In this document: piece by piece, positions 16,146-22,697 of the stretch
Position numbering within the stretch: position 1 is the first letter of the stretch
Layout of the letters: each line of letters begins with the position of its first letter
NCBI GenBank assembly: GCA_024641085.1
Contig: JAHEDT010000032.1
Location: 1-34,730 of the forward strand
DNA: 34,730 bases
From: Geobacteraceae bacterium
Lineage (GTDB): Bacteria > Desulfobacterota > Desulfuromonadia > Desulfuromonadales > BM103
Reading direction: 5' to 3'
Notes under the pieces: model-generated
The model's input: only the letters and a program-made list of their open reading frames with translations
Databases searched by the model: none
What the model was told of the DNA's origin: nothing
Position numbers and translations under genes: made by a program

Positions 16146-17548
16146 TTATCGACGATGACGACCTGATGTGCGCCACCCTGGCCAACCTGGTGCAGCACAG
16201 CGGTCATCAAGCCACCTGCGCCACGTCGCTGCATGCCGGGCAGAAGCAGGCGGAAACACGCCTGTTCGACGTGGTCTTTCTGGATGTGCACCTGCCGGAC
16301 GGCAACGGCCTCGATCTGCTGCCCAGGCTCGAAGCGCTCTCGTCGGCCCCTGAGGTGATCATCATCACCGGGTTCGGTGAGCCGAGCGGCGCGGAGCTTG
16401 CCATCAAGAGCGGCGCCTGGGACTACATCGAGAAGAGTTCATCGGTCAAGGAGATCTGTCTCGCCCTGGAACGGGCTCTGCAGTATCGTCATGAAAAGCA
16501 GGCTGTCGGCAGGCAGAACCAGGTCGCGGTGCTCAAACGCGGCAACATCGTCGGCGAGAGCCATAAACTGCAGACCTGCCTCGATCTGGTCGCCCAGGCG
16601 GCCGGCAGCGATGTCAACGTCTTCATCTTCGGCGAGACCGGCACCGGCAAGGAGCTGTTTGCCCGGGCCGTCCACGAGAACAGCCAGCGCACCCGCGGCA
16701 ATTTTGTCGTCGTCGACTGTACGGCCCTGCCGGAAACCCTGGTCGAGAGCCTGCTCTTCGGTCACGAGAAAGGCGCCTTCACCGGTGCCGAAAGGGCCCG
16801 CGACGGTCTGGTGCGCCAGGCGCACTGCGGAACGCTGTTCCTCGACGAAGTGGGGGAGTTGCCCTTCACCCTGCAGAAGGCCTTTCTGCGGGTGCTGCAG
16901 GAGCGCCGCTTCCGGCCGCTCGGCGGTAGCCATGAAGTCGCAAGCGACTTTCGGCTGGTCGCGGCCACCAACCGCAACCTCGAGCAGATGGTCCAGTCGG
17001 GCCAGTTTCGCGAGGACCTCCTGTTCCGCCTGCGTTCGTACGTCATCGAACTGCCGCCCCTGCGCGAACGGCCCGAGGACCTGCAGGTGTTGACCCGCCA
17101 CTATGCAGATCGCCTCTGTACCCGTTACGGCCTGCCGCCCAAGGGTTTCTCGCCTGACTTTATCGACACCCTGCGGGCTTACCCCTGGCCGGGCAACGTG
17201 CGTGAATTCATCCATACCATGGAACAGACGCTGGCCGTGGCCCGCCATGAACCGACCCTGTTCCCAAAACACCTGCCCACCGGCATCCGCGTTCAGGTCA
17301 CCCGCGCGGCGGTTGACCATGACCATAATCATGACCTGGCGACCGATCTCCGTCAGCAGGTCGCTCACAACCTGCCGAAATTGCATGACTATCGTGACAC
17401 GGTTTATCATGAAGCCGAGAAGAACTACCTGCACGATCTCCTGGCCCTGGCCGAGGGGGAGATCGCCGGAGCCTGCCGGCTCTCCGGCCTGTCCCAGTCC
17501 CGCCTGTATGCCCTGATGAAAAAACACGACGTCTCCCGCGACCGCTGA
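16130..17548 (+). CDS. NtrC-type sigma54-dependent response regulator
   Basis: 472 residues overlapping the kinase gene by 16 nt. The receiver (1-120) has DDDD at 8-11 and acceptor Asp52 in VVFLDVHLPDG. The AAA+ domain (about 138-370) has Walker A GETGTGKE, an intact sigma54-contacting loop GAFTGA at 215-220, Walker B GTLFLDEVGEL and the arginine-finger region FREDLLFRL. The C-terminus has a Fis-like helix-turn-helix (ACRLSGLSQSRLYALMKKH). It should activate sigma54 promoters after phosphorylation by the upstream kinase. A His/Asp-rich linker (VDHDHNHDLATD) before the DNA-binding domain is unusual. Its likely targets are the two promoters at 17698 and 19164. The helix-turn-helix is nearly identical to that of the 17768 product. 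Confidence 0.93.
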   Translation: MATILIIDDDDLMCATLANLVQHSGHQATCATSLHAGQKQAETRLFDVVFLDVHLPDGNGLDLLPRLEALSSAPEVIIITGFGEPSGAELAIKSGAWDYIEKSSSVKEICLALERALQYRHEKQAVGRQNQVAVLKRGNIVGESHKLQTCLDLVAQAAGSDVNVFIFGETGTGKELFARAVHENSQRTRGNFVVVDCTALPETLVESLLFGHEKGAFTGAERARDGLVRQAHCGTLFLDEVGELPFTLQKAFLRVLQERRFRPLGGSHEVASDFRLVAATNRNLEQMVQSGQFREDLLFRLRSYVIELPPLRERPEDLQVLTRHYADRLCTRYGLPPKGFSPDFIDTLRAYPWPGNVREFIHTMEQTLAVARHEPTLFPKHLPTGIRVQVTRAAVDHDHNHDLATDLRQQVAHNLPKLHDYRDTVYHEAEKNYLHDLLALAEGEIAGACRLSGLSQSRLYALMKKHDVSRDR

Positions 17549-17574
17549 CCTTGCCGCACGCCCCCATCGATTTT

Positions 17575-17613
17575 TTCCTGCGCTGCGAGAGGACAATTCC
17601 TGTGCGACAGGAA
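17575..17613 (+). promoter_or_regulatory. Enhancer-type operator sites upstream of second activator gene
   Basis: TTCCTGTGCGACAGGAA at 17597-17613 is a perfect palindrome of the form TTCCTG-N5-CAGGAA. A weaker copy (TTCCTG-N5-CGAGAG, 9 of 12) begins 22 bp upstream at 17575. They lie about 100 bp before the sigma54 promoter, the usual place for activator binding. The perfect form recurs at 19063. Confidence 0.7.
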
Positions 17614-17697
17614 AATTCCTTATCCGGCATGGCGGCAACCGGCTTCGCAGGGAGCCAAACAGCCGATTTGTCGTCTTGTGCCCTGCACCTGCGGTTT

Positions 17698-17713
17698 TGG
17701 CACGGCTCCTGCT
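17698..17713 (+). promoter_or_regulatory. Sigma54 (-24/-12) promoter for second activator gene
   Basis: TGGCACGGCTCCTGCT matches TGGCACG-N4-TTGCW with one mismatch and exact GG-to-GC spacing. Transcription should start near 17725, about 43 nt before the ATG at 17768. Since the gene encodes a sigma54 activator, this implies a cascade or autoregulation. Confidence 0.75.
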
Positions 17714-17767
17714 CAATGGTTATGACAGACCCAGCAACCCAGAGCATAAGCAACAGGCGGTCAGGCC

Positions 17768-19000
17768 ATGGATCCAGAACTTTCCAAGCGTGCACCCCTT
17801 CCGACCCCATCGGGCCCGCCCTCCGCTAAGTTGGTCGATGTCGTTGAAGAGGGTGGGCGGCTGTATGTCACAGTGGAGCTTCCGGGAGTCAGCGCCGGTG
17901 AGATCGACATCCGCATCTCGGACAGCCTGCTCGACATCTGCGCCGAGCGCGAGTCGCTGGCCGCGTGGCTGTCCCACAACGAAGATCATCATACGGGCGT
18001 GATCGTCGGCTGCAGTCGGCCGCTCACGGACACCCTGAGGATGCTCTATGAGGCGGCCGCGAGCGATGCCAACGTGCTGCTCTGCGGCGAAACCGGCACG
18101 GGCAAGGAACTGTTCGCCCGGGCCCTGCATGAAAAGAGTGCCCGGGCACGCGGTAGCTTCGTGGCAGTCGACTGCACGGTCCTGCCGGAAACGCTGGCCG
18201 ACAGCCTGTTGTTCGGACACGAAAAGAACTTTTTTGCCGGGGCCGACATAACCTGTGCGGGGCTGATCCGCCAGGCCCGCTGCGGAACCCTGTTCCTCGA
18301 CGAAGTCGGCGAGCTATCGCCGACCCTGCAGAAGGCCTTTCTGAGGGTCCTGCAGGAACGGCGCTTCCGGCCGACCGATGGCCACGCTGAAGTCGACAGC
18401 GATTTCCGGCTGGTCGCAGCGACCAACCGCGACCTGCAGCGCAGCGTCGCCCGCGGTCACTTCCGCGAGGACCTGCTGTACCGCCTGCAGTCCTGCCGGA
18501 TCGAACTGCCGGCCCTGCGCCGCCGTACCGATGACATCCCACCCCTGACCGACTACCATGTGGAGCGGCTGTGCCGCAGGTACGGGTTCCCCGCCAAACA
18601 GATGACCCCTGAATTCATCAGGACCCTGGTGCTCTACCCCTGGCCTGGAAATGTCCGCGAACTGATCAGCTCCCTGGAGCAGGCTGTGTTGGCGGCACCA
18701 CTGGAGGAGACCCTGTTCCCCAAGCACCTGCCGCAGCATATCCGCATCCAGGTCGCCAGGTCGGCCCTCGAATCTCGTCGTGGCGGCGGTTCCGGAACGC
18801 CGACCGGCGCACCCGCCGCCGGCTGCTGGCCCCGCCTGCACGATTTGCGCAGCCGGGTCTTCGACCTGGCTGAAAAGCAGTACCTCGCCGGCCTCGTGCA
18901 GCTTACCGGGCCGGACGTCAGCCAGGGTTGCCGGTTGTCAGGGCTGTCACGCTCTCGCCTCTATACGTTGCTGAAAAAACATCGCATCACCCTGCATTGA
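17768..19000 (+). CDS. Sigma54-activator paralogue with Hsp20-like N-terminus and changed GAFTGA loop
   Basis: 410 residues, no receiver domain. Residues ~22-61 (VDVVEEGGRLYVTVELPG then EIDIRISDSLLDICAE) look like the first half of an Hsp20/alpha-crystallin domain, close to the short HSP20-like module. The AAA+ domain (about 75-310) keeps Walker A GETGTGKE, Walker B GTLFLDEVGEL and FREDLLYRL. The sigma54-contact loop is NFFAGA (154-159) in place of GAFTGA, so the key Thr is Ala. The C-terminal helix-turn-helix (GCRLSGLSRSRLYTLLKKH) is nearly identical to that of the 16130 product, so both should bind the same operator. ATPase activity is expected; sigma54 activation is doubtful. It may work as a mixed oligomer with, or brake on, the 16130 regulator. 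The ribosome site is weak. Confidence 0.88.
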   Translation: MDPELSKRAPLPTPSGPPSAKLVDVVEEGGRLYVTVELPGVSAGEIDIRISDSLLDICAERESLAAWLSHNEDHHTGVIVGCSRPLTDTLRMLYEAAASDANVLLCGETGTGKELFARALHEKSARARGSFVAVDCTVLPETLADSLLFGHEKNFFAGADITCAGLIRQARCGTLFLDEVGELSPTLQKAFLRVLQERRFRPTDGHAEVDSDFRLVAATNRDLQRSVARGHFREDLLYRLQSCRIELPALRRRTDDIPPLTDYHVERLCRRYGFPAKQMTPEFIRTLVLYPWPGNVRELISSLEQAVLAAPLEETLFPKHLPQHIRIQVARSALESRRGGGSGTPTGAPAAGCWPRLHDLRSRVFDLAEKQYLAGLVQLTGPDVSQGCRLSGLSRSRLYTLLKKHRITLH

Positions 19001-19023
19001 ATCCGCATCCCGCCCGCCGTTGA

Positions 19024-19079
19024 TTCCTCTTCGACGGTAATCTTCCTGTCCGGCAGGACAGTTTCCTGCCAAACAGGAA
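19024..19079 (+). promoter_or_regulatory. Tandem enhancer-type operator sites upstream of the cytochrome operon
   Basis: Three copies of the TTCCTG-N5-CAGGAA palindrome spaced 19-20 bp apart: 19024-19040 (TTCCTC..CGGTAA, 9 of 12), 19043-19059 (TTCCTG..CAGGAC, 11 of 12) and 19063-19079 (TTCCTGCCAAACAGGAA, perfect). They sit on one face of the helix about 85-140 bp before the sigma54 promoter at 19164. Confidence 0.72.
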
Positions 19080-19163
19080 CCCCGGTCTGCCGCCTAGTTC
19101 AGGTGACCCCCATAAGTAACTGTTATTGCGGTCTAAAAAACTATCTTCTTGATGACTTGCCTT

Positions 19164-19179
19164 TGGTATGGCGGTTGCT
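19164..19179 (+). promoter_or_regulatory. Sigma54 (-24/-12) promoter for the cytochrome operon
   Basis: TGGTATGGCGGTTGCT has exact GG-to-GC spacing and a perfect TTGCT -12 element, with two mismatches in the -24 element. The start is expected near 19191, about 30 nt before the ATG at 19222. Upstream tandem palindromes support activator control. Confidence 0.72.
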
Positions 19180-19221
19180 CCTCCAGTAAGACAGCACACA
19201 ACATGAACCGGGGAGGCTGTC

Positions 19222-19446
19222 ATGAAAGCAAAATTCTTCAGCACGTTGATCATTATCGTCGTCGCCACCGGGACGGCAATCATCCCCCTGGCCGGCGGCG
19301 CCTCGCTGGGCGCGGAACCGATGCGGACCGTGTTCTTCGCATTCGTCTCCGCCATCATCGCCATCCAGGTCGTCCCTGCCGTCATGCTGGTGGCTTGCCT
19401 GGTCAAATCGCTGCTGTTCGGCAAAACCGACAAACAGGAAAGTTGA
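19222..19446 (+). CDS. Tiny membrane protein, first gene of the cytochrome operon
   Basis: 74 residues, GGGGAGG ribosome site. A first hydrophobic segment (about 6-25, possibly a signal sequence) and a second (about 37-62) are followed by a basic tail, CLVKSLLFGKTDK. The second half matches the 81-residue protein at 19954 (QVVPAVMLVACLVKSLLFGK against QLMPAMFLLFGMLKSLFFGH), so the two are paralogues. I do not recognise the family. From position it may be a small accessory subunit of, or assembly factor for, the cytochrome bc complex encoded downstream. Confidence 0.75.
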   Translation: MKAKFFSTLIIIVVATGTAIIPLAGGASLGAEPMRTVFFAFVSAIIAIQVVPAVMLVACLVKSLLFGKTDKQES

Positions 19447-19453
19447 TGCGGCC

Positions 19454-19912
19454 ATGAGCGATCCAAGCAAAACCTGCAGAATCGGGAAAACCGGGTGGTC
19501 GACGCCGAACCTCTCGATTATCATCGCGGCCAAAAACCGCATCAGCCGCAGGCGCCTGGCACGGGCGCTGGCTGGCCGGGCCGGCAGAGTCGAAACGACC
19601 GGGTCGGCAGCCCGCCTGATGTCGTCCCTGCTGCACGGTGGGCGTTCGGTGGTCGTGCTGGCCGACGGCTTGGCCGAAGGCCTTGCGTTGCCGACCCTGG
19701 TGCCGCTGCTGAAACGCTGCAATCCGCAGACAGCAATTATCCTGGCGGCCGACGACGTGCCACGGCGGGAAGAATTCAAAGTGCGCGAGCAGGGGATCTT
19801 TTACTGCGCACATCGACCAGTTGGTGCCATGGCTTGGGACGAACTGCAGCTGGCGGTCGACTGCGCCTGCAACCGGGTGCTGCTCGAGGACGGGCCGGTC
19901 CGCTGTCACTGA
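19454..19912 (+). CDS. Receiver-like (pseudo-receiver) protein
   Basis: 152 residues, 7 nt after the previous gene. From about residue 20 the pattern is that of a receiver fold: LSIIIAAKN, then a helix rich in Arg, VVVLADGL (strand 3, possible acceptor Asp), PQTAIILAADD (strand 4) and GIFYCAHRPV (strand 5). The acidic pair expected after strand 1 is replaced by AKN and the strand-5 Lys by Arg or His. Phosphorylation is therefore doubtful. It may be a protein-interaction module acting on the kinase or activators. It is encoded between two tiny membrane proteins in the same operon, which is unusual for a regulator. The assignment is by pattern only. Confidence 0.65.
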   Translation: MSDPSKTCRIGKTGWSTPNLSIIIAAKNRISRRRLARALAGRAGRVETTGSAARLMSSLLHGGRSVVVLADGLAEGLALPTLVPLLKRCNPQTAIILAADDVPRREEFKVREQGIFYCAHRPVGAMAWDELQLAVDCACNRVLLEDGPVRCH

Positions 19913-19953
19913 AACCAGCCAGGGCTTCAACCACCTTGCAAAGGAGAACACAG

Positions 19954-20199
19954 ATGAAAAGCAAACTGACAATCCTGATGGTCCTGACTACCCAACTCGG
20001 CCTGGCTTCGAACCTGATGGCCGCGACTGGTGTCAGGGAAGATACCAGCATGGTCCTCGTCTACCTGTTCCTCGGCATGTGCGCGATGATCGTGATCATG
20101 CAGCTCATGCCGGCCATGTTCCTGCTGTTCGGTATGTTGAAATCACTGTTCTTCGGCCACAAGGGGCAGGTCAAGGCGAATCCGGCCGCAAAGCACTAG
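19954..20199 (+). CDS. Tiny membrane protein, paralogue of the 19222 product
   Basis: 81 residues, strong AAAGGAG ribosome site. A signal-like segment (about 3-23, ending ASNLMA-A) is followed by a hydrophobic segment (about 33-60) rich in Met and then KSLFFGHKGQ. It shares the P-x-x-x-L...KSL-x-FG end with the 74-residue protein at 19222. Function unknown. Two small paralogues flanking a receiver-like gene ahead of a c and a b cytochrome suggest a conserved module. Confidence 0.75.
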   Translation: MKSKLTILMVLTTQLGLASNLMAATGVREDTSMVLVYLFLGMCAMIVIMQLMPAMFLLFGMLKSLFFGHKGQVKANPAAKH

Positions 20200-20275
20200 G
20201 GCGGCCCTGGCATAGGTGAAGAATGCGCAGTGATGACCGCGGAATGTTTGTTGAAAATCTGGAAGGGTGAATCAA

Positions 20276-21331
20276 ATGAAAACAGAAATAGTACACAAAA
20301 TCATGATATTGGGATTACAAATCTCATTGTATACCTTAATACCATTGCTGGCTGTCGCCACGGAAAACAGCGCCTGTCTGGAATGTCACGGCGATGCCGC
20401 CGCGGTCGGTGAGTCGTTGGTGATCGAGGCGTTGAGTTTTGACAATACGGCGCATGGCGAGCTCGGCTGCCACATCTGCCACGCTTCGATCAGCGACGGA
20501 CACCCGGATGACGGACTGACGCCTTCACGGACCAGCTGCGTCGAGTGCCACGATCCGATCAGCCAGGAATATGCCGCCAGCCTGCACGCCGGCAAGGCCA
20601 GTTGCAGCGACTGCCATACCCCTCACCGGGCTCTTGGCCCGACCGCGGTCTCCGGGCACGATATGAACCGGCAGTGCCTGACCTGCCATGATCATGCCGA
20701 CATGCTGGATAAACACGGCGAGTGGCTGCCCCAGGCTGACCTGCACGTCAGCATGCTGCCCTGCATTACCTGTCACTCTTCATCCGACCAGTACGTCATC
20801 AGTCTGTACATCATCAAGCGCCACGGCAACATGCTCTCAGGTGGCTACGAACTCGCTTCCTTTGATGAGCTGAGCGTCCAGTCCAATGGCCGGCCGATCG
20901 AGCAGCTGGTCGACCGCAACGCGGATGGCTACGTCTCGCTGGCCGAGTTGCGCATGTTCAACCTCGACCCGGAGAACAAGCAGCTGCGCCTGCAGGGGAT
21001 GATCACACCGGAAGGGGTCAGCCACAACTTCCGGACCCAGGATGACCGCTGGGACTGCTCCTTTTGCCACGCGTCCGGCCCGGCCGCCAGGCAGGTGAGC
21101 TTCCTGTCTCTGGCAGAGCCGGACGGCAGTTACAAGCGGGTTCCGGTCGAGAAGGGCGCCGTGCTCGATGCTCTCTATGGTACGCCGGATTTTTACATGG
21201 TCGGTTCCACCCGTAGTACCGCTCTCAACTACGTGGGCCTGGTGATTCTTGCCGGCGGCCTGGTCATGCCGATCGGCCACGGAACTCTGCGGATTCTGAC
21301 CCGTAAAAACCGCACGAAAGAGGAGGAATAG
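20276..21331 (+). CDS. cbcA: Seven-haem c-type cytochrome, membrane-anchored (CbcA-like)
   Basis: 351 residues from ATG 20276 (GGAAGGG 8 nt upstream). The N-terminal hydrophobic segment (about 9-28) should be a signal. Seven CxxCH motifs are present: CLECH, CHICH, CVECH, CSDCH, CLTCH, CITCH and, well apart, CSFCH. Between haems six and seven an EF-hand-like loop (DRNADGYVSLAE) occurs. A C-terminal membrane helix (about 314-336) anchors it facing the periplasm. Seven haems next to a di-haem cytochrome b fits the Geobacter CbcBA menaquinol oxidoreductase used at low potential; that identification is from memory and not aligned. It should pass electrons from quinol to periplasmic c cytochromes. 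The first ~25 codons are notably AT-rich. Confidence 0.85.
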   Translation: MKTEIVHKIMILGLQISLYTLIPLLAVATENSACLECHGDAAAVGESLVIEALSFDNTAHGELGCHICHASISDGHPDDGLTPSRTSCVECHDPISQEYAASLHAGKASCSDCHTPHRALGPTAVSGHDMNRQCLTCHDHADMLDKHGEWLPQADLHVSMLPCITCHSSSDQYVISLYIIKRHGNMLSGGYELASFDELSVQSNGRPIEQLVDRNADGYVSLAELRMFNLDPENKQLRLQGMITPEGVSHNFRTQDDRWDCSFCHASGPAARQVSFLSLAEPDGSYKRVPVEKGAVLDALYGTPDFYMVGSTRSTALNYVGLVILAGGLVMPIGHGTLRILTRKNRTKEEE

Positions 21332-21333
21332 CC

Positions 21334-22053
21334 ATGTCAAAGATCAAGATCTACCTGCAGCCGACCCCGATCCGCATCTGGCACTGGCTGAATGCCTTCG
21401 GGATCATCACCCTGTGCATCACCGGCGTGCAGATCCGCTTCCCCGATCATCTCCACCTGTTTGCCAGCTACAAGTCGGCGATCCTGCTGCACAACGTGGC
21501 CGGCCTGGTGGTGGCCTTCTCATTCTCGCTCTGGTTCATCTACTACGCTGTGGTCAGCCGCACCCTGCTCAAAACCTATATGCCGAGCAGGGACGACCTG
21601 GAGCACGGTCTGGCCCGCCAGGCCAAGTTCTACCTGTTGACCTATTTCCTGGGCTGGAAGAACCCCCACCATGCGACGCCGGACAACAAGTTCAATCCGA
21701 TGCAGAAGTCGGCATACCTGGCGATCATGTTCATCCTGGTGCCGCTGGTCAGCCTGAGCGGGCTGCTGCTGACCAACGTCAGCCCGATGCGCGACCTGGT
21801 GTTGATGATCGGTGGCCTGAAGATCCTGGTCGCCATCCATTTCCTGCTGGCCTGCTGCCTGTGTGCATTCCTCTTCACCCACGTGTACCTCGCCACGCTC
21901 GGCAAGACGCCGCTGGAGCATATCAAGCCGATGTGGACCGGCTGGGAAGAGGAAGACAGCACGGAGCAACCACACCACGTGACCGGATCGTCGCGTTTGC
22001 CGAGCGTGGCCGCTATGCCGCGAACCGGCATGACGACAAGGAGGAGACCATGA
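21334..22053 (+). CDS. cbcB: Di-haem cytochrome b, quinol-oxidising subunit (CbcB-like)
   Basis: 239 residues, 2 nt after the c cytochrome, GAGGAGGAA ribosome site. Four membrane helices: about 14-34, 48-74, 128-150 and 165-188. His candidates for two b haems are in RIWHWLN, ILLHNVAG, AIHFLLA and FTHVYLA. This is the b561/hydrogenase-type cytochrome b family (PF01292-like). The family takes electrons from menaquinol in the inner membrane and passes them to its partner c cytochrome. The C-terminal ~40 residues are hydrophilic and low in conserved features. The stop overlaps the next start (ATGA at 22050). Confidence 0.85.
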   Translation: MSKIKIYLQPTPIRIWHWLNAFGIITLCITGVQIRFPDHLHLFASYKSAILLHNVAGLVVAFSFSLWFIYYAVVSRTLLKTYMPSRDDLEHGLARQAKFYLLTYFLGWKNPHHATPDNKFNPMQKSAYLAIMFILVPLVSLSGLLLTNVSPMRDLVLMIGGLKILVAIHFLLACCLCAFLFTHVYLATLGKTPLEHIKPMWTGWEEEDSTEQPHHVTGSSRLPSVAAMPRTGMTTRRRP

Positions 22054-22610
22054 CATACCGCAGCCAGATGATCGATAAAAGCTCCCGCAGGAATGATCGA
22101 AAAGTGTCCCGGTCGACGACGGTCGCCGTGAAGAAGGCCTGGTTTGACGATCAAAATGACGAGGTGCAGAGTACGGGGCCGCGACTGACCAATGCGGAAC
22201 TGCACGCCTTGTCACGTAAGGGGCTCTGGGGGTTGTTGTTTTTCCTGCTCGCCAGCGTCGCGGCGTGCATGGCCCAGGACTTCAACCTCTACCGGACCTT
22301 TCCCGAGCCGGTCCTCGAGATTCTTGGCTGCCCGCCGCCAGCCACCCTGATTCACCTGACCCTGATCGGCTACAGCGTGACCGTGATCATCCCGGTGCTG
22401 ATCCGTATGGCTACGGGGGTCATCCCGGTGGTCGGTTGGCACCATCTGGCCTGCCGCTCGGTCTTCTACCTCTTTTACCTTGTCTCGACCACCTTGCCGC
22501 AGAATTTCCTGGCCGTGATCATCATCGGCAGTCTCCTCTACCTTGTCGAGCAGTTGGCGGTTTGGACCTACCTGTACCGCAACCTGCATGGCTCCGAGGC
22601 TACCAGTTAG
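22050..22610 (+). CDS. Membrane protein of the cytochrome operon, unknown function
   Basis: 186 residues, ATG 22050 overlapping the cytochrome b stop, with AAGGAGGAG upstream. Open reading runs on in frame to 21414, but that part is a shadow of the cytochrome b gene. Residues 1-55 are charged and soluble. Hydrophobic segments follow at about 58-76, 97-123, 130-150 and 152-175. The WHHLACRSVFY stretch has two adjacent His that could bind a haem or metal. I do not recognise the family. Coupling to the cytochrome b gene suggests a subunit or assembly factor of the same complex. Confidence 0.78.
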   Translation: MTYRSQMIDKSSRRNDRKVSRSTTVAVKKAWFDDQNDEVQSTGPRLTNAELHALSRKGLWGLLFFLLASVAACMAQDFNLYRTFPEPVLEILGCPPPATLIHLTLIGYSVTVIIPVLIRMATGVIPVVGWHHLACRSVFYLFYLVSTTLPQNFLAVIIIGSLLYLVEQLAVWTYLYRNLHGSEATS

Positions 22611-22692
22611 AAGCGAGTGGCGCGTGGCGTAAAAAGGCGTAAAAGATTTTGCTTTTGATTGTTCGCGCTGCCCGCTATCCACCACGCGCCAC
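22611..22692. repeat. Dispersed A/T-core element, copy B, with 11-bp terminal stem
   Basis: GTGGCGCGTGG (22617-22627) pairs perfectly with CCACGCGCCAC (22682-22692). Between them is the A/T core GTAAAAGATTTTGCTTTTG followed by TTCGCGC. It lies between two convergent genes, where it could fold as a bidirectional terminator. Confidence 0.65.
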
Positions 22693-22697
22693 GGCCT

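Noticed and set aside
16439-17716. 425-residue minus-strand open frame opposite the NtrC-type regulator
   Set aside because: The plus-strand gene has all AAA+ motifs; the antisense product has no domain.
20200-20275. Sigma54 promoter directly before the seven-haem cytochrome (TGGCATAGG...)
   Set aside because: GG-to-GC spacing is wrong. The cytochrome is most likely read from the 19164 promoter.
21414-22049. Upstream extension of the 22050 membrane protein
   Set aside because: This part overlaps the cytochrome b gene in another frame and is Pro/Arg/Ala-rich. The ATG at 22050 has AAGGAGGAG and an ATGA overlap.
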